From: Apolygus lucorum
Taxonomy: Eukaryota > Arthropoda > Insecta > Hemiptera > Miridae
Assembly: GCA_009739505.2 (NCBI GenBank)
Contig: CM019168.2
Coordinates: 8,990,001 to 9,054,000, forward strand
DNA: 64,000 nt
Direction: 5' to 3'
Shown piece by piece: positions 21,601 to 32,701 of this stretch. A model generated the notes under the pieces. It had not been told where the DNA came from, searched no databases, and worked only from the letters and a program-made list of their open reading frames with translations. A program made the translations under genes and the position numbers. Numbering within the stretch: the stretch's first letter is position 1; the number at the start of each line of letters is the position of its first letter.

Positions 21601-24472
21601 GTACTGCTCAATAGTAAAACCATTTTACAACAACTAATTTTACGTGTCCACTTTACATAAGGAAGGCTCCCCACCAAATTTGGCAAACTTTTTTCTAAAA
21701 TGCTAACACCTGAAAATTTTAATACACTGTAATTTAATGGGCATGAGCATGATCTTCGAGGTCTCAGCCGTATCAGTATACCTACCTGTTTATTTTCATG
21801 TTTGAGGAAAAAAAAATTACTCATTTTGGGAACACTCAACCTATACAGGATGTCCCACCTATACCGGAAAACTTCGGGAGTTGATTCTACAACTAATTAA
21901 GTACCTGAAAAAATGTCTCCTAGAAATTTTTAACTCCATGTATTTCCAAGTTTTTCAATTTAAAGATTTTTTTGTGTGGCCAATCATGAGGTCAAAATCA
22001 TGTCACTAAAATTACCATAAACTAGCTTAATTTACCGTAAAAATGCAAATGTATGAGCACCGTGGGAGAGGTCGTCAAATTTTCCATCTTTCTAGTGCCT
22101 TCACAAAACTATTTTTGGGGTCCTGATGGGCGAAAAATCAACTCGTGAATTTTCCTTTATTTCTTTTGGTTCATAAGGTTTTACCTTCGCATGGTTTTTC
22201 TTGTACCTCAACACCAAAAACTGCGCAATGATCTCAGCTTTCCAACGGCACAATAAAAAAGTCTGCCAAGTGGGTGTGGCTCATAGCTTCCTCGTATCCA
22301 TAACCCGATTGTATAGACGATCCGATGCATAGCAGTTAATCTCAAAACATCAATCTTCAAGTACCTTCCACTACCCTAATTGGGGACCATCTAAATGCTA
22401 ATCTGAACAATCCCGAAAAATTTCATCAAAATCGGATGAAAAATGTCGAAGTTATGACTGTTACTAGGAATTCACTTTTGCGCATGCGCAGTGGCTACTA
22501 TCAGTCCGGGGGTAACTATTTCCATAGGGGACCATCTACAATCTAATCCGCAAAATCCCTGAAAATTTCTTCGATATCGGATGAGAAATGTAGAAGTTAT
22601 GGCTGTGGTAAGGATTTCATGTTTGCGCATGCGCAGCGGCTACTATCAGTCCGGGGGTGATGATTTTCATAGGGGACCATCTACACGCCAACCCGCACAA
22701 TCCCTGAAAATTTCATCGAAATCGGACAATAACTTCATATAGTTATGCTTTGGATTTAATGACAGACACACGGACACACAGACAGACAGACACGGAACCA
22801 AAGTTGTTCAGAAAGGTCTGAAACGTAAAACGCGAGTGGAAATTATGATTTTTGAGAACTTTTTTTCAACCTTGAAAAGTGAAAACAAATTAGACTCGGA
22901 AGCAATATATTACAATCGAATTTAGGGCAGAAATTTGTGTTTGAACGTGGGAAAACGTGAATTATTTCAACGAAACCAGCGCTACGGATAAGACGATCAG
23001 AAGGGGGGGGGGGTGCAGGCCTGAGCATCTCAAATCGTTGAAAAAAAATCACGTTTTTTCCCGTTCCAACCATGAAAAACCATGGGAAAGTAAAGCCTTA
23101 ACAACCAAAACAAAAAAAGGAAAGTTCCCCAATTTGACAAAAATGACTTTAATAGTTGATTTGTCACCCATCAGGATCCCACAACTAGTTTTGTGAAGGC
23201 CCTTGAAAGATGGGAAATTTGACGCCCTTTCCCACGGTGTCCTTATTTTTACGATAAATTAAGGTAGTTTGGCAATTTTAGTGTTATAAGGTCAAAAACT
23301 CGAGAAAATAATTTCTAAAAAACATTTTCTCACTTAAATTCGTTGTAAAATCGACTTCCGAACTTTTCTGGTCCTTTACATGGGACACCCTGTATAATTT
23401 CCTGTACCTACTAACTAAATTTATTGTATCAAAGTTCGCACCTACTCAGTGTTTATCTTATCGCATTCATCATAGCCCAGTAGGGTGACTTCCATCATCC
23501 TGAGATGAGGCTCCGGGTAGTTTTTAACTTTCCAACTGACCATTTTACAGTCGTATTTTCCAAAATCCGGATGCTTACACTTGTCGCATCTCCTCTGCCG
23601 AAAATCGAACATCATGTCGTACAACTCAGCAAGAGAAGGTTTCATCTGCGTGCTGAAGACTTTGGCGCGAGTGAACTTTTCATCGAAGACAAATCCTTCT
23701 TGAACCCTCAGCACAGCTTGATTGTAAAGCAGGTTCCCGTCGCTCTTCGGATGAGACAAAATTTCCACGACATTGCGCCTTTGCTTGAATGCCGTCCAAG
23801 GTAGGTTGGAGCTGGAGGCGTACGCGTATACGAAAAGGACTCTTTTGGTCATGTCGAATTTCATGTAATAACTGCAGGCTGCGGAAGTTAGGACCCAGAA
23901 AGAGTTCAAGATTGTTCCAGTGCAGTAAGATCTAGACTTGTAAGGGTTGGAGTATGGAATAGAGACCACGTACGGAAACACATCGGGCGTCACCTGTCAA
24001 GGGAAACACACAATAAAAATAAAAAATCATTGAAAACAATTGAGATTAAATTCGCAAACCATTTAAACTTTCGCAAACTCGTATTATGTAGGTGTAATAA
24101 AATGATACTAGTCAATATTGTGCGAATTCGAATAATTACTTGTAATTACCTACCTGAATCGGTAGTGGCAACTTGAAGACAATTTAAGCAAAGAATAGAG
24201 GCATCTTTGGAATGTGGGTTGAGAGATACCCATCACAGTATCACCAAAATACAAAAATTGAAGCTAGATGGTTTTCTATACTACGTAGATGTCAGTAGTT
24301 TATAATGTGTTAACATCATACTGTTACGCCCTACAGCTTGTTATTTATGATCAATTTATTGAGCATAGAATAGGAAATTACCTACCTGGGTTCTGATGTA
24401 TTTCATTGAACCTAAGTGAGGCAAATCTGTATTAGCCAGGATGCATGTTATGGCACCAAATAATAACAACAT
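18629..24472 (-). CDS. secreted trypsin-fold serine-protease homologue, catalytically dead
   Basis: Three exons: 24472-24386 (29 codons), 23993-23446 and 18947-18629. Introns are 392 bp and 4498 bp, with donors GTAGGT in both cases and acceptors TTGACAG and TTTTTTGCAG. The phases agree (0, then 2), giving 317 residues. Residues 1-15 (MLLLFGAITCILANT) look like a signal peptide. Residues 53 and 69 are the cysteine pair flanking the His loop. The active-site His of the usual TAAHC is Ala68 (VLTSAAC). The Asp of DIALL is Asn120 (NQAVLRV). The Ser of GDSGGP is Glu254 (ADEGAPLIC). The fold is kept and catalysis is lost, as in clip-less SPH proteins that act as binding or regulatory partners. The function here is unknown. 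A TAG just past exon 2 is intronic. Two DNA transposons occupy intron 2. Confidence 0.85.
19628..21295. mobile_element. piggyBac-like non-autonomous element with TTAA target duplication
   Basis: TTAACCCTAGGACCTCACAC at 19628-19647 is the perfect inverse of the sequence at 21276-21295. TTAA at both outer edges and CCC..GGG termini are the signature of the piggyBac superfamily. Beside the ends are subterminal GGGGTACA..TGTACCCC palindromes (19649-19666, 19821-19918 in three copies, 21231-21246). The interior is dominated by a 133-bp minisatellite. No transposase frame is seen; long minus-strand frames are translations of the satellite. It lies in intron 2 of the protease homologue. Confidence 0.9.
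20020..20760. repeat. 133-bp minisatellite, about six units
   Basis: The landmark TTGCCACGGAGGTTACAT recurs at about 20021, 20155, 20288, 20421, 20553 and 20649. Spacings are close to 133 bp except the last, which is about 96. Each unit also has a CCCCTATGAATTGG block and a GGTGGGGGAAGGGGGTGGAG block. Units differ by a few per cent and the last are deleted. The array is wholly inside the piggyBac-like element. Confidence 0.85.
21842..23396. mobile_element. 1.55-kb element with long terminal inverted repeats and TATA flanks
   Basis: TATA at 21842-21845 and 23393-23396 flanks ends reading CAGGATGTCCCA at left and TGGGACACCCTG at right. The inverted similarity is long: the left arm (about 21846-22143) matches the right arm (about 23155-23392), including CACCGTGGGA, CCATCTTTC and GCCTTCACAAAACTA blocks. 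The left arm has an extra segment of about 60 bp. The core holds three family C units and a GACAGACA run. No transposase frame, so non-autonomous. It lies in intron 2 of the protease homologue. Confidence 0.8.
22382..22905 (+). repeat. family C array, 145-bp units, inside the 1.55-kb element
   Basis: GGGGACCAT recurs at 22382, 22527 and 22672, a period of 145 bp. Each unit carries a TTTCATC..ATCGGA block, an AAGTTATG block, the TTTGCGCATGCGCAG core and a CTACTATCAGTCCGGGGG block. The last unit runs into a simple GACAGACA tract (22751-22792) and the TGAAACGTAAAACGCGAGTGG block. Confidence 0.8.
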
Positions 24473-24947
24473 AGCTCTTCAGTTTTCCTCTAATTACGGA
24501 AGTATCGAGTGGTTTTTTTCTCAGCGAACCTTAAGTTTGAAATATTTTGTTAAACCAATGAAGTAAACTCGAGCAGGGATTCGAAAACTTTGGAATTTTG
24601 TTCCTGCGATTGGTATTGATTGAAATAATTTAGGTTTATAACCTACATAACTTTCTTTCTATCATGTTATTTCTTCAGTGGGTCGACGGGGCAAGGAAAT
24701 GTTGATTAATAACATTGCTATGATCGCTTCCATGACTTCCTAGATTTCCTTGGTAATCATCTAGATATTAATATTAGGTAATCCTTCATGTCTGGAATGC
24801 AATATTTTTTATTCAAAGGTGAAGTCAGTTAGCTAGGTACGAGTATATGGGAAATGGGGGATCAACGAGGTAAATAGTTGAGCAAGATCTGTTTCAATGA
24901 GAGAAAAATATGGTTGGATTATTTAATGTTTGCACATACGCAAAGGA
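24473..24947. other. upstream region of the protease homologue
   Basis: This is presumably the 5' UTR and promoter region of the minus-strand gene. I see no convincing TATA box or other site. The context of the start is GAGCTATGT. Confidence 0.3.
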
Positions 24948-25460
24948 TACCGTCGATTTGCGACCATTACAAATAATATATGACTAATCAGTCATAAGAC
25001 TGTCAAAGCACAATTCCAGAAAATTGCATCCAAACCCAATGAAAACAGTGGAAGTTATTCTTATGGTTCAATATGGGAATATACAACCCTTGTTTATGGG
25101 ATAATGGATTTATTGCACAATGGGGATGATTTTTACTCATTTTAATCTCCTCAAAATTCAAATTTATGTAGAGATTCATCAATTGATTTATTTAGGGACA
25201 CCGTCGATGAGCTATAAATATGATGAGAGTTTAAATGAGATATAAATAATGTATGACTGATTAATGAGACTGTCAAGGTTCAATTTGCACAATTCCAGAA
25301 AATTTCATCTAAACCCGATGAAAACAGTTAATCATAGGAATATAATATGTACCCACTCAAAATGACAGTATACTGACCTCTCTCCTTGTTTATGCAATGT
25401 TGGACAATGGGGAGAATTTTTACTCGTTTTAATCTGCTCAAAATCCAAATTTATGTGTCC
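24948..25460. repeat. diverged direct duplication of about 240 bp
   Basis: Two consecutive segments (about 24948-25175 and 25196-25460) share, in the same order, an ACCGTCGAT block, TATGACT..GACTGTCAA, CACAATTCCAGAAAATT, CAATGGGGA..TTTTTACTC and CAAATTTATG. They differ by many substitutions and indels. This is an old tandem duplication, or two copies of one repeat. Confidence 0.6.
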
Positions 25461-25720
25461 AATCCTCTTTCAAAAGGCAATCGTAATAATGTTGCGCGGG
25501 CTCGGCGGAGGCAATCGTATTATTTTCTGTACTGGAGGCAATCGATTAACCATTAAAATCCTGAGGTATCTTTTTGGAAGCCCGATTTCTACCTGCAACA
25601 GTTTATCCACTTTTAAACCAAAACTGACAGCCGTTGGATATCTTGATCCTCCAACTATCGATTTTGCAAGAAAACGTTATAATAAAAACATAATAACTCA
25701 AAGAAAAACAAAATAATTCT

Positions 25721-26066
25721 CTATAGGTCTGCCACAGAAACTTTGCACCCCTTTGGCGCATTCTTCTGGAAAACATCTATGTTCTATAGAACTACTTATC
25801 TCTTATCAAGCAAATTCCCGCACGTACAGTAATTTTTCGCGAATTTCTCCCGTTAAAAGTGACATGATTTACCTCCTTCTGCAGATTGAAGTTCGAGCAT
25901 TTCCGAAATTGAAATTCCGTGGCACTACACGAACATCAAATTTCTCACGGCTCCAATTTTCGTGTGAAGGTTTCACCATGGAAGTTTGACTCGATCGTTA
26001 TAGTTCGCGGATCCGCCACCTAGGGGGCGCCACACGGATGCAAAGTTTCTGTGGTAGACCTATAGT
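25721..26066. mobile_element. 346-bp MITE with 30-bp terminal inverted repeats
   Basis: The left end begins CTATAGGTCTGCCACAGAAA and continues CTTTGCACCC. The right end is its inverse with two mismatches in 30 positions. No coding frame longer than chance. TA-rich outer bases (CTATAG on both sides) would fit a TA-type target duplication, but the exact boundary cannot be fixed from one copy. Confidence 0.8.
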
Positions 26067-29000
26067 TGACGTACTGTTGTACTAGGGCCTTCGAGGTACC
26101 TTTTAGGCTATTAGTTGGGTTTTGCTCTTTAGATGGCGCCACTGTCTGAGGCAGCACAGACCCCTCTCTGAAGTGAACCCCCTCCACCTTATTTCTTGGT
26201 TCTGTACTTTTTGAGAAATAACTGACCACAATATTACAACAAGGATTTTTCCAAGTTTTCTACTTCTACTCCAGTAAATTTGGACAGATTCTGCAGACGC
26301 AGATAGCGCTAGTGTTGGCCTTCGATAGATAATTCTTGACCTGACAGACTGCAACAGGTCCTTTTAGGTGCCTTTCGCTAAAATACTCTATAGATTGGTC
26401 AAAATTCATCTATATTTAGTAATTAAAAAACCCGATTTTTTTTAACAAGTGGACAATTCAGGAAAGACAGCTTGTACCAACTTGGCACACAAAATTCATG
26501 GATATTTGAAGTTTCATCCACAAACGCGACATAGGAAGATATCAATGGGAGATCCCATTGAAAAATATTCTAGTGCGCAACTCGCAAGTAGGGCTGCTCT
26601 TATCCCATTTCCGGTCACTGATGCATTTTTGCATCGTCGTAATAACGATTTTTTAAATATTGAAATAGTGGGAAATTCTTTGTAAAAGAATCTACAATTC
26701 TTTGTAGAAGAATTTTTTCTCGTTCATGCTATTCCTAAACTTTTCAAAAAACATTTTCTTCGACATTCGAGATTTTTTAAAAACTTTTACAACAATCAAT
26801 TTATTTCGCATAACAAGTAATTTTTCTGAGGAATTATTGCCTGGAAAATTTTTTGAAAACAATCTAACGGAGTTTTTTTTGGAAATGTTTTTGAAAAAGA
26901 GGCCTTTTGACCGAAAGCGTGATTATGGTGGCTCAAATTCGATCCTGGGCGGGTGGGCGTTCTGGGCCACGAGTCGAAACAAATTCCGGTCGAAACAAAA
27001 TAAATAAATTTTTACATTTTACGTAGATTTTTTAAAGATTTTTAACAATTAAATGTATAAATCTTATCGATTTGGAAAACTGAGACGTCTAAAATTCTAT
27101 AAAATTTTAAATTCATAAAATTTAGAGCATTTTTGCTCTCGATTAGTGAGAAAATGATGCCTTATTTCGGCCGGCATTCTGTAAAATAGTTCATCCTCCT
27201 CCTCCCATTACTCTGTTATTTCTACCCTCGGCTTGAAATGGGTTAACTTGTTCCTCACTTCTATCCATTTTCTTGATGAACACAGTTCACCGTTTTGAAC
27301 TTTTGAATAATTTTGCTTTTGACTTTTAAATTCACTACCGATCCTAGAGTGTTGAAATCCTTGGGGACCTCCTTTCGCCCAACTCGTGCAAAATTGAGTT
27401 GACTCCCGGTACTACCTGTCAGTAAGTAGTACTGCCCTACTCCCTGCCATTCAGGAAAAAAATTTTTGTTCTGCTTTTAAAACCCTGTAAAGTTCTTGAA
27501 CATCTGAAACCACCTTACGAACCACAACAGAACACGGAATGTCCCGAGTTGTTGAGCTCGAGGAATCCGCGCGGATGGGCGCGTGATTAGCAAGTCCCTC
27601 TTATCCACTTCGAGATCAGACCTCTCAATATTGACTCGACTACCCCCTCCATCGATGTTGTGAGGAAGGCCGTAGACTATTTATTTGTAGTTAACTCGGA
27701 TTACACCCTTTCAAACGCAGATGGAGAGATAAGAGAAACTGCCAAGTCGCCGAGGTTGGGGAGTGGAAATAAGTGCAAAAAGTCCGTTGAAACTCGCGTC
27801 GGGTGACTTGGGGAAAATATCGGGTTTCCTCGGGTATCCCGATACGAATCGTAAATAGGAAGTGGGTCTCTGGCTGCAAGGACGAAAGCATGATGAAGTA
27901 TTACTATGCAAGTTGCAGGCATTTCCTATCGAAAAACACAGTCACCTTATGGATGTAATTGTGATTGTTAGTTGGATAACCAGCGGTAATAAAATATCGT
28001 TCATACCTCCTACGTAATTATCAGGAGACTAATTTCAAAGATTTGGTTTAGATATGCATTTCCAGATCAAATAAAACCTTTTCCATTTGAGATGAAACAA
28101 TTTACGAATCAAATAGGGTATATCTGTCAATCATAATACAGGATGTCACGCGACAAGACCCCCAACATCGTTCGGCTCAGGGGTGAAAAAATTGATTTTT
28201 TGTCATTTGAAAGGTGTTTTAGTGAGGATTAAAAAAATTCTATATCTATCATTTTCTGATAATTACAATATAGGTACATTAATATGTAAGATCACTATGA
28301 ATTTATTGACTTCTGTGGAATTCCGTCAGAGTCGGAGAAAATCTGTAGAAACACGTTTATTACTAAGACGAGATCTATAGGTTGAGAAATAATAATTCAC
28401 AGAATTTCCATCAACACCATGGATTTGCTTCATTAGTTTTGAAATGGCCTTGATAATGGTTTAATTTTATTTGGAAAAAGGTTTACTTGATTTGAAGAAA
28501 GCTTCCATTTGGGGAGCAAATGCCATATTTTGTTGTCCTATGTAGTCATTTTGATAAAGAGAGTATTGTTTTAGAAATGACAAATTGTGAACTTTCTATA
28601 CAGGAAATGGCAGGTAAAAAACTTGGCACACTAAGCAATATAACTGAGAAAAGTCTCAAGATGCTAAAGAAGAAGAAGAGGGATGAATTCTAGTTGATTG
28701 TGTAACAGCTTCTTACAAAATTATGATTTCAGACACATCGAATTGGTGGTATCTAAATGGGCGTACAAATGGACCACTCACATTATCGCTTTTGTGTGGA
28801 GCGAAAGTCCGAGAACGATGTTGACGATAAAAGCAAGAGAACTCGTTCCTCCTCATTACTCTATTCTAGAGATAGGGACACTCTTTCAAAGATTGAAAAA
28901 ATTCTTCATGCGTTGAAGCATTCTCTGCTTTTTATTCCTATTTTTAGTGAAAAGACATCTCTCACCCAACAATATCGCGAGGGAGCCTACAGCCAGTAGC

Positions 29001-29670
29001 AAAGCGAGAATCCCGTTCGCACGTTGGAGGAATCACGGAGAAGGAATGGAAGGCGGGCGCCTCTGATTAGACACAGATCACTCGAAGAAGTGAACTCTTT
29101 TTTACAAAGCCTCTCTCGTCCCAATTCACACACGTTGGTTATACTGTTGTTGTTATTAGGAGTTCACTATTCTCTACTGTTTCAACTGTTCAGTTGTTGA
29201 ACCTCCAAAAATTATAAAATGTTTCTATATTCATTTTTGAAGACGAGTGAACCCACCAGTCACAGTAACATTATTTCCTATTGATAACCCCTGCATGACA
29301 GTAAGTTGTTGGTGACAAGTTGATTTTTCTGAGAATTTATCCGACTATTGGTACACTTTACTTTCATTTAAATATTAGTACCTAGCTCTCAGGTTCTGAA
29401 TTTGTCGAAACTCATACAATATTAGGTTTCGTCCTCTTTTCCCTGTAAAAATTATATTGTTGAGTGTCCATACGTTTGCACCTTCCAGAAATCTAGATAA
29501 TTCTTACTACTTTCAATGAAAGTTCTGATTAGAAGCGCGGCTCGATGGTGTTTCTTGTGAACTTTGTCATCTTTTAACTCTGTTCTGATCTCATGTGCAC
29601 CTCATGTGTTTTTGCTTTATTTGACCGGATGATGAGTACCTACTTCCTACGTGAAGCTTTTGGTCTATGC
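26067..29670. other. gene-poor DNA, no firm features
   Basis: No supported gene over about 3.6 kb. ACAGGATGTC at about 28139-28148 matches the terminal motif of the 21846-23392 element and may be a solo end. A somewhat GC-richer stretch at 27540-27920 has overlapping frames in several registers, and another lies at about 28980-29060. Either could be a UTR or a promoter-proximal segment, but I see no splice or start signal that decides it. Confidence 0.35.
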
Positions 29671-29893
29671 AATGGGGCCTTGATTTTTTTTAGAGTTTTA
29701 ATCGAAACTAGACTACATCCTGAGAATTTTGGCACCAACCGCGACCTTCTAGCGTGAGTAGATCTCTTTCTATGATTTTTCAAAGTTTCGAACTTTTATG
29801 ACGTCACGCGCCCCTCTCGCTTTCTCAGAATGAGGTCTACCTTAGATTAAAAATAACAATAAACAGTTTTTCCGACCTAGGCGCACACCCTAT
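29671..29893. mobile_element. repeat family B, internally deleted copy
   Basis: The left half runs from AATGGGGCCTTGATTTTTTT to ATGACGTCACGCGCCCCTC. It then jumps directly to the right-half block TCTCAGAATGAGGTCTACC and ends GCGCACACCC. The central GC-rich segment and one TGACGTCA are lost. Confidence 0.75.
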
Positions 29894-29972
29894 TAAAAAT
29901 ACCAAGGTTTTCTTATTTTGCTGAATCCCAGCAAGTGAACAGTGTAAAATGAGTTACTTTACATCATTTCAA

Positions 29973-30573
29973 TTTGGTTTATTATTTTCAATAATAAACC
30001 TTTGGAATCGACCAAGAAATTTTTTTTTTTAACACCCCCTCAAAATTTGATGGTTTACGTTTCAAGGTACGTAGAATCCAAAAGTAGAATAAAAATTTGG
30101 CCGTCCGTCCGCCGTACGCGGCACTTTTGCCACTTAGCATTGACCGATTTTGATGAAATTTGGTATGTAGGCTCCATTTGGGGTCTAGTTGTGCCCCGAA
30201 GATTTTGGTTGATGTAGGTCAGTTCTAAGGGTTCCAAAATCAATTTTGAAATTTTGAAAACGCCCCAACTCAAAAAATTTTGATATAAAGGTATTGTTTT
30301 CCCTTCAATTTAAGATTCTATAGAATTTTTAGAATTTTTTGAGACCACGCGGAGCCCTGTAGGACAAACCGTTCGCTCCCTACGAGAATTTAAAGGTTGG
30401 ACGTACGATAAATCAGAAACACGAGTGTGAATCGGAAAAGAGGCCTAATCTCCGTTCAAATAAAAGCTGACCGTAATGCGATCGATGTTTTTCTTCATGT
30501 TGGATGGTTGGTGGCTTTGCAGACGAGTGATCTATATAAAAATAATAAACCATTGTGTAATAATTTGCAGCGC
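29973..30573 (-). mobile_element. repeat family A, full-length copy, reverse orientation
   Basis: Read on the minus strand it has the usual order and ends. On the plus strand it starts with TTGGTTTATTATTTTCAATA, then ATAAACC, a perfect 11-bp-arm hairpin, and ends at AATAATTTGCAGCG. It is one of the best-preserved copies. Confidence 0.8.
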
Positions 30574-31348
30574 TTTCCATTCAAAACGGGAGATTGGAAC
30601 TGAGATTTTGACTAACAAATTCCACTAAGTTCTCCATTAAAATAAATACTTATGAGGAAAACACAAAATGTTTTTAGGAAATTTGAGCTCTAAAATGGTG
30701 TACGGCGTAAAACATTGTACAGAAGAGCCCGGTACTGAATCTCGAAGATAACCTTGCTTTCTGCTGCATTCACATGAACATCCAAATTCGCAAGCAAGGA
30801 AGCCGGACTAATAGTGAGTCTGGCCTCGATTTTTACTTTTTAACATCAGGAATCCATTGAGAGAGGCGCGTGTTGGGTTTCGTGTTATGGAACCTGAGTC
30901 GGGGCGACAAGGCCATCCGCAGCACTTGTCTCACATGTCCGCACGCCAACTAACAGAAGGAGACAAGTTGCGAGGGGAACACGGATTTTTGTCACCTGTG
31001 AGTTGAAATGTATTGACGGGTCCTTGGCTTGAAAAGGTTCTCTTCCCTGTTGTATAGGATATGATGGGTACGAGATCGACATTAGTGATACCGTATAGGT
31101 TTCAGCAAATGAAAACATTATTTGCCACTCAACTGCTTAGGTTTTTTTTAACTTGCTTAGAAGGGTCATTTAAGGGCAGAGCTGTAGCTGAAAAATCAAG
31201 GAAGAAAGAAAGAGAGGAAAATGACGAAAAATTTATAGACTCCACTTGAAAAATTAAGTCCTAAATAATCAATATTTGATGAGATATTTGGTGATTATCA
31301 ATACATAATTAATTACAAGCTGTTTGAAAATATAATTTCGGGAATTTT
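30574..31348. other. no firm gene
   Basis: A minus-strand frame at 30885-31118 contains a hydrophobic run (VPLATCLLLLVGV) just after an acceptor-like CAACTCACAG at about 31000. No initiating ATG or clear family supports an exon. Confidence 0.3.
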
Positions 31349-31395
31349 CCTTGCTCGATTCCAAAGGTTTATTGTTGAAAATAATAAACCAAAAT
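31349..31395 (+). repeat. family A, 3'-end fragment
   Basis: Only the hairpin end is present: CTCGATTCCAAAGGTTTATT, a short loop and AATAATAAACCAAAAT. The body is absent. Confidence 0.7.
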
Positions 31396-32126
31396 CGGCT
31401 TATCAAAAAGATTACCAGAGAGATTACACACATTTCTGATTTTCCTATTTTTTATCATTTAAGATGTGTAAACCTTTGCTTCATCTTACAACAAGTTACC
31501 ACTTTTCGATACCAAATCAAAATACTGGTCAAATACTGCAAAGTTACTGGTAGTTTTAATCACCGCTATTATGTCTCAGCTTCACGTTGTTTTCTTGATA
31601 GTAGGTACTCATAGATAAAACTTGAAAATTAACTTCATTCAAGAGGTAACTGAGAAGGTACTTATTGTTATTATGAATACCACAACTTTCGTAACACACC
31701 ACTTGGAATGCAAAGTTGGAATGAAAGTTGGAATGCAATTTTTTAAACGAAATTGATCAAACCTATCTCAACATATGAAAGTAGCGCTCATTTGGGGTTT
31801 CGGTGAAGTCGGAAAAGTGATCTACCTGATTTGACTTAATTGTCACTAACACTAAAAAAGTACCAACTTAGGAGAATAATTTGAGATCCATTTATGAGCT
31901 CACCCGATAGTAATGAACTACTGATTAAAAGTTAATTATTACGACATTTATTAATATTGACCATAATTATGGGTTTTCTACTGAAGAACCCCCCTCTCAA
32001 ACCGAATCTGGGCTACAGAAAAAAAAAACATACAAGAATTGCTAAATAAACCAAGAATTGTTACAAAAAAATAACTTTCTAAAAGATTTCTTTGAAAATT
32101 CGCTCATTAATTCATGCTGCATGAAT
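31396..32126. other. no gene seen
   Basis: AT-rich spacer without recognisable features. Confidence 0.35.
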
Positions 32127-32701
32127 GGACTTTTCTATATAGATCACACGTCTGCAAAGCCACCAACCATCCAACATGAAGAAAAACATCGATCGCATTT
32201 CGGTCAGCTTTAATTTGAACGGAGATTAGGCCTCTTTTGCGATTCACACTCGTGTTTCTCATTTATCGTACGTTCAAACTTTAAATTCTCGTATTGAGCG
32301 AATGGTTTGTCCTACAGAGCTCCGGGTGGTCTCAACAAATTCTAAAAATTCTATAGAATCTTAAATTGAAGGAAAAACAATACCTTTATATCAAAATTTT
32401 TTGAGTTAGGGCGTTTTCGAATTTTCAAAATTGATTTTGGAACCCTTAGAAGTGACCTACATCCACCAAAATCTTCGGGGCACAACTACACCCCAAATGG
32501 AGCCTACATACCAAATTTCATCAAAATCGGTCAATGCTAAGTGGCATAAGTGCCGCGTACGGCGGACGGACGGCAAAATTTTTATTCGATTTTTGGATTC
32601 TACGTACCTTGAAACGTAAACCATCAAATTTTGAGGGGGTGTTAAAAATTTTTATTCTTGGTCGATTCCAAAGGTTCATTATTGAAAATAATAAACCAAA
32701 A
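32127..32701 (+). mobile_element. repeat family A, copy lacking its left tip
   Basis: The usual left tip is replaced by unrelated bases. Similarity starts at about CTATATAGATCAC (32135) and continues to AATAATAAACCAAAAT. Internal blocks are well preserved. Confidence 0.8.

Noticed and set aside
22382..22700. Regularly spaced units reminiscent of a CRISPR array
   Set aside because: The entire 145-bp unit is repeated without unique spacers, in animal DNA, inside a transposon. It is a tandem repeat.
23442..23444. TAG stop ending the protease-homologue exon 2 frame, suggesting a truncated protein
   Set aside because: A strong GTAGGT donor starts two bases before it, leaving two bases that match exactly the one-base entry of the exon at 18947. 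The TAG is intronic, and the C-terminal exon with the catalytic-Ser region is present downstream.
30885..31118. Minus-strand frame with a signal-peptide-like LATCLLLLVGV run
   Set aside because: No ATG lies just before the hydrophobic run, and the following donor is weak. Too little to call an exon.
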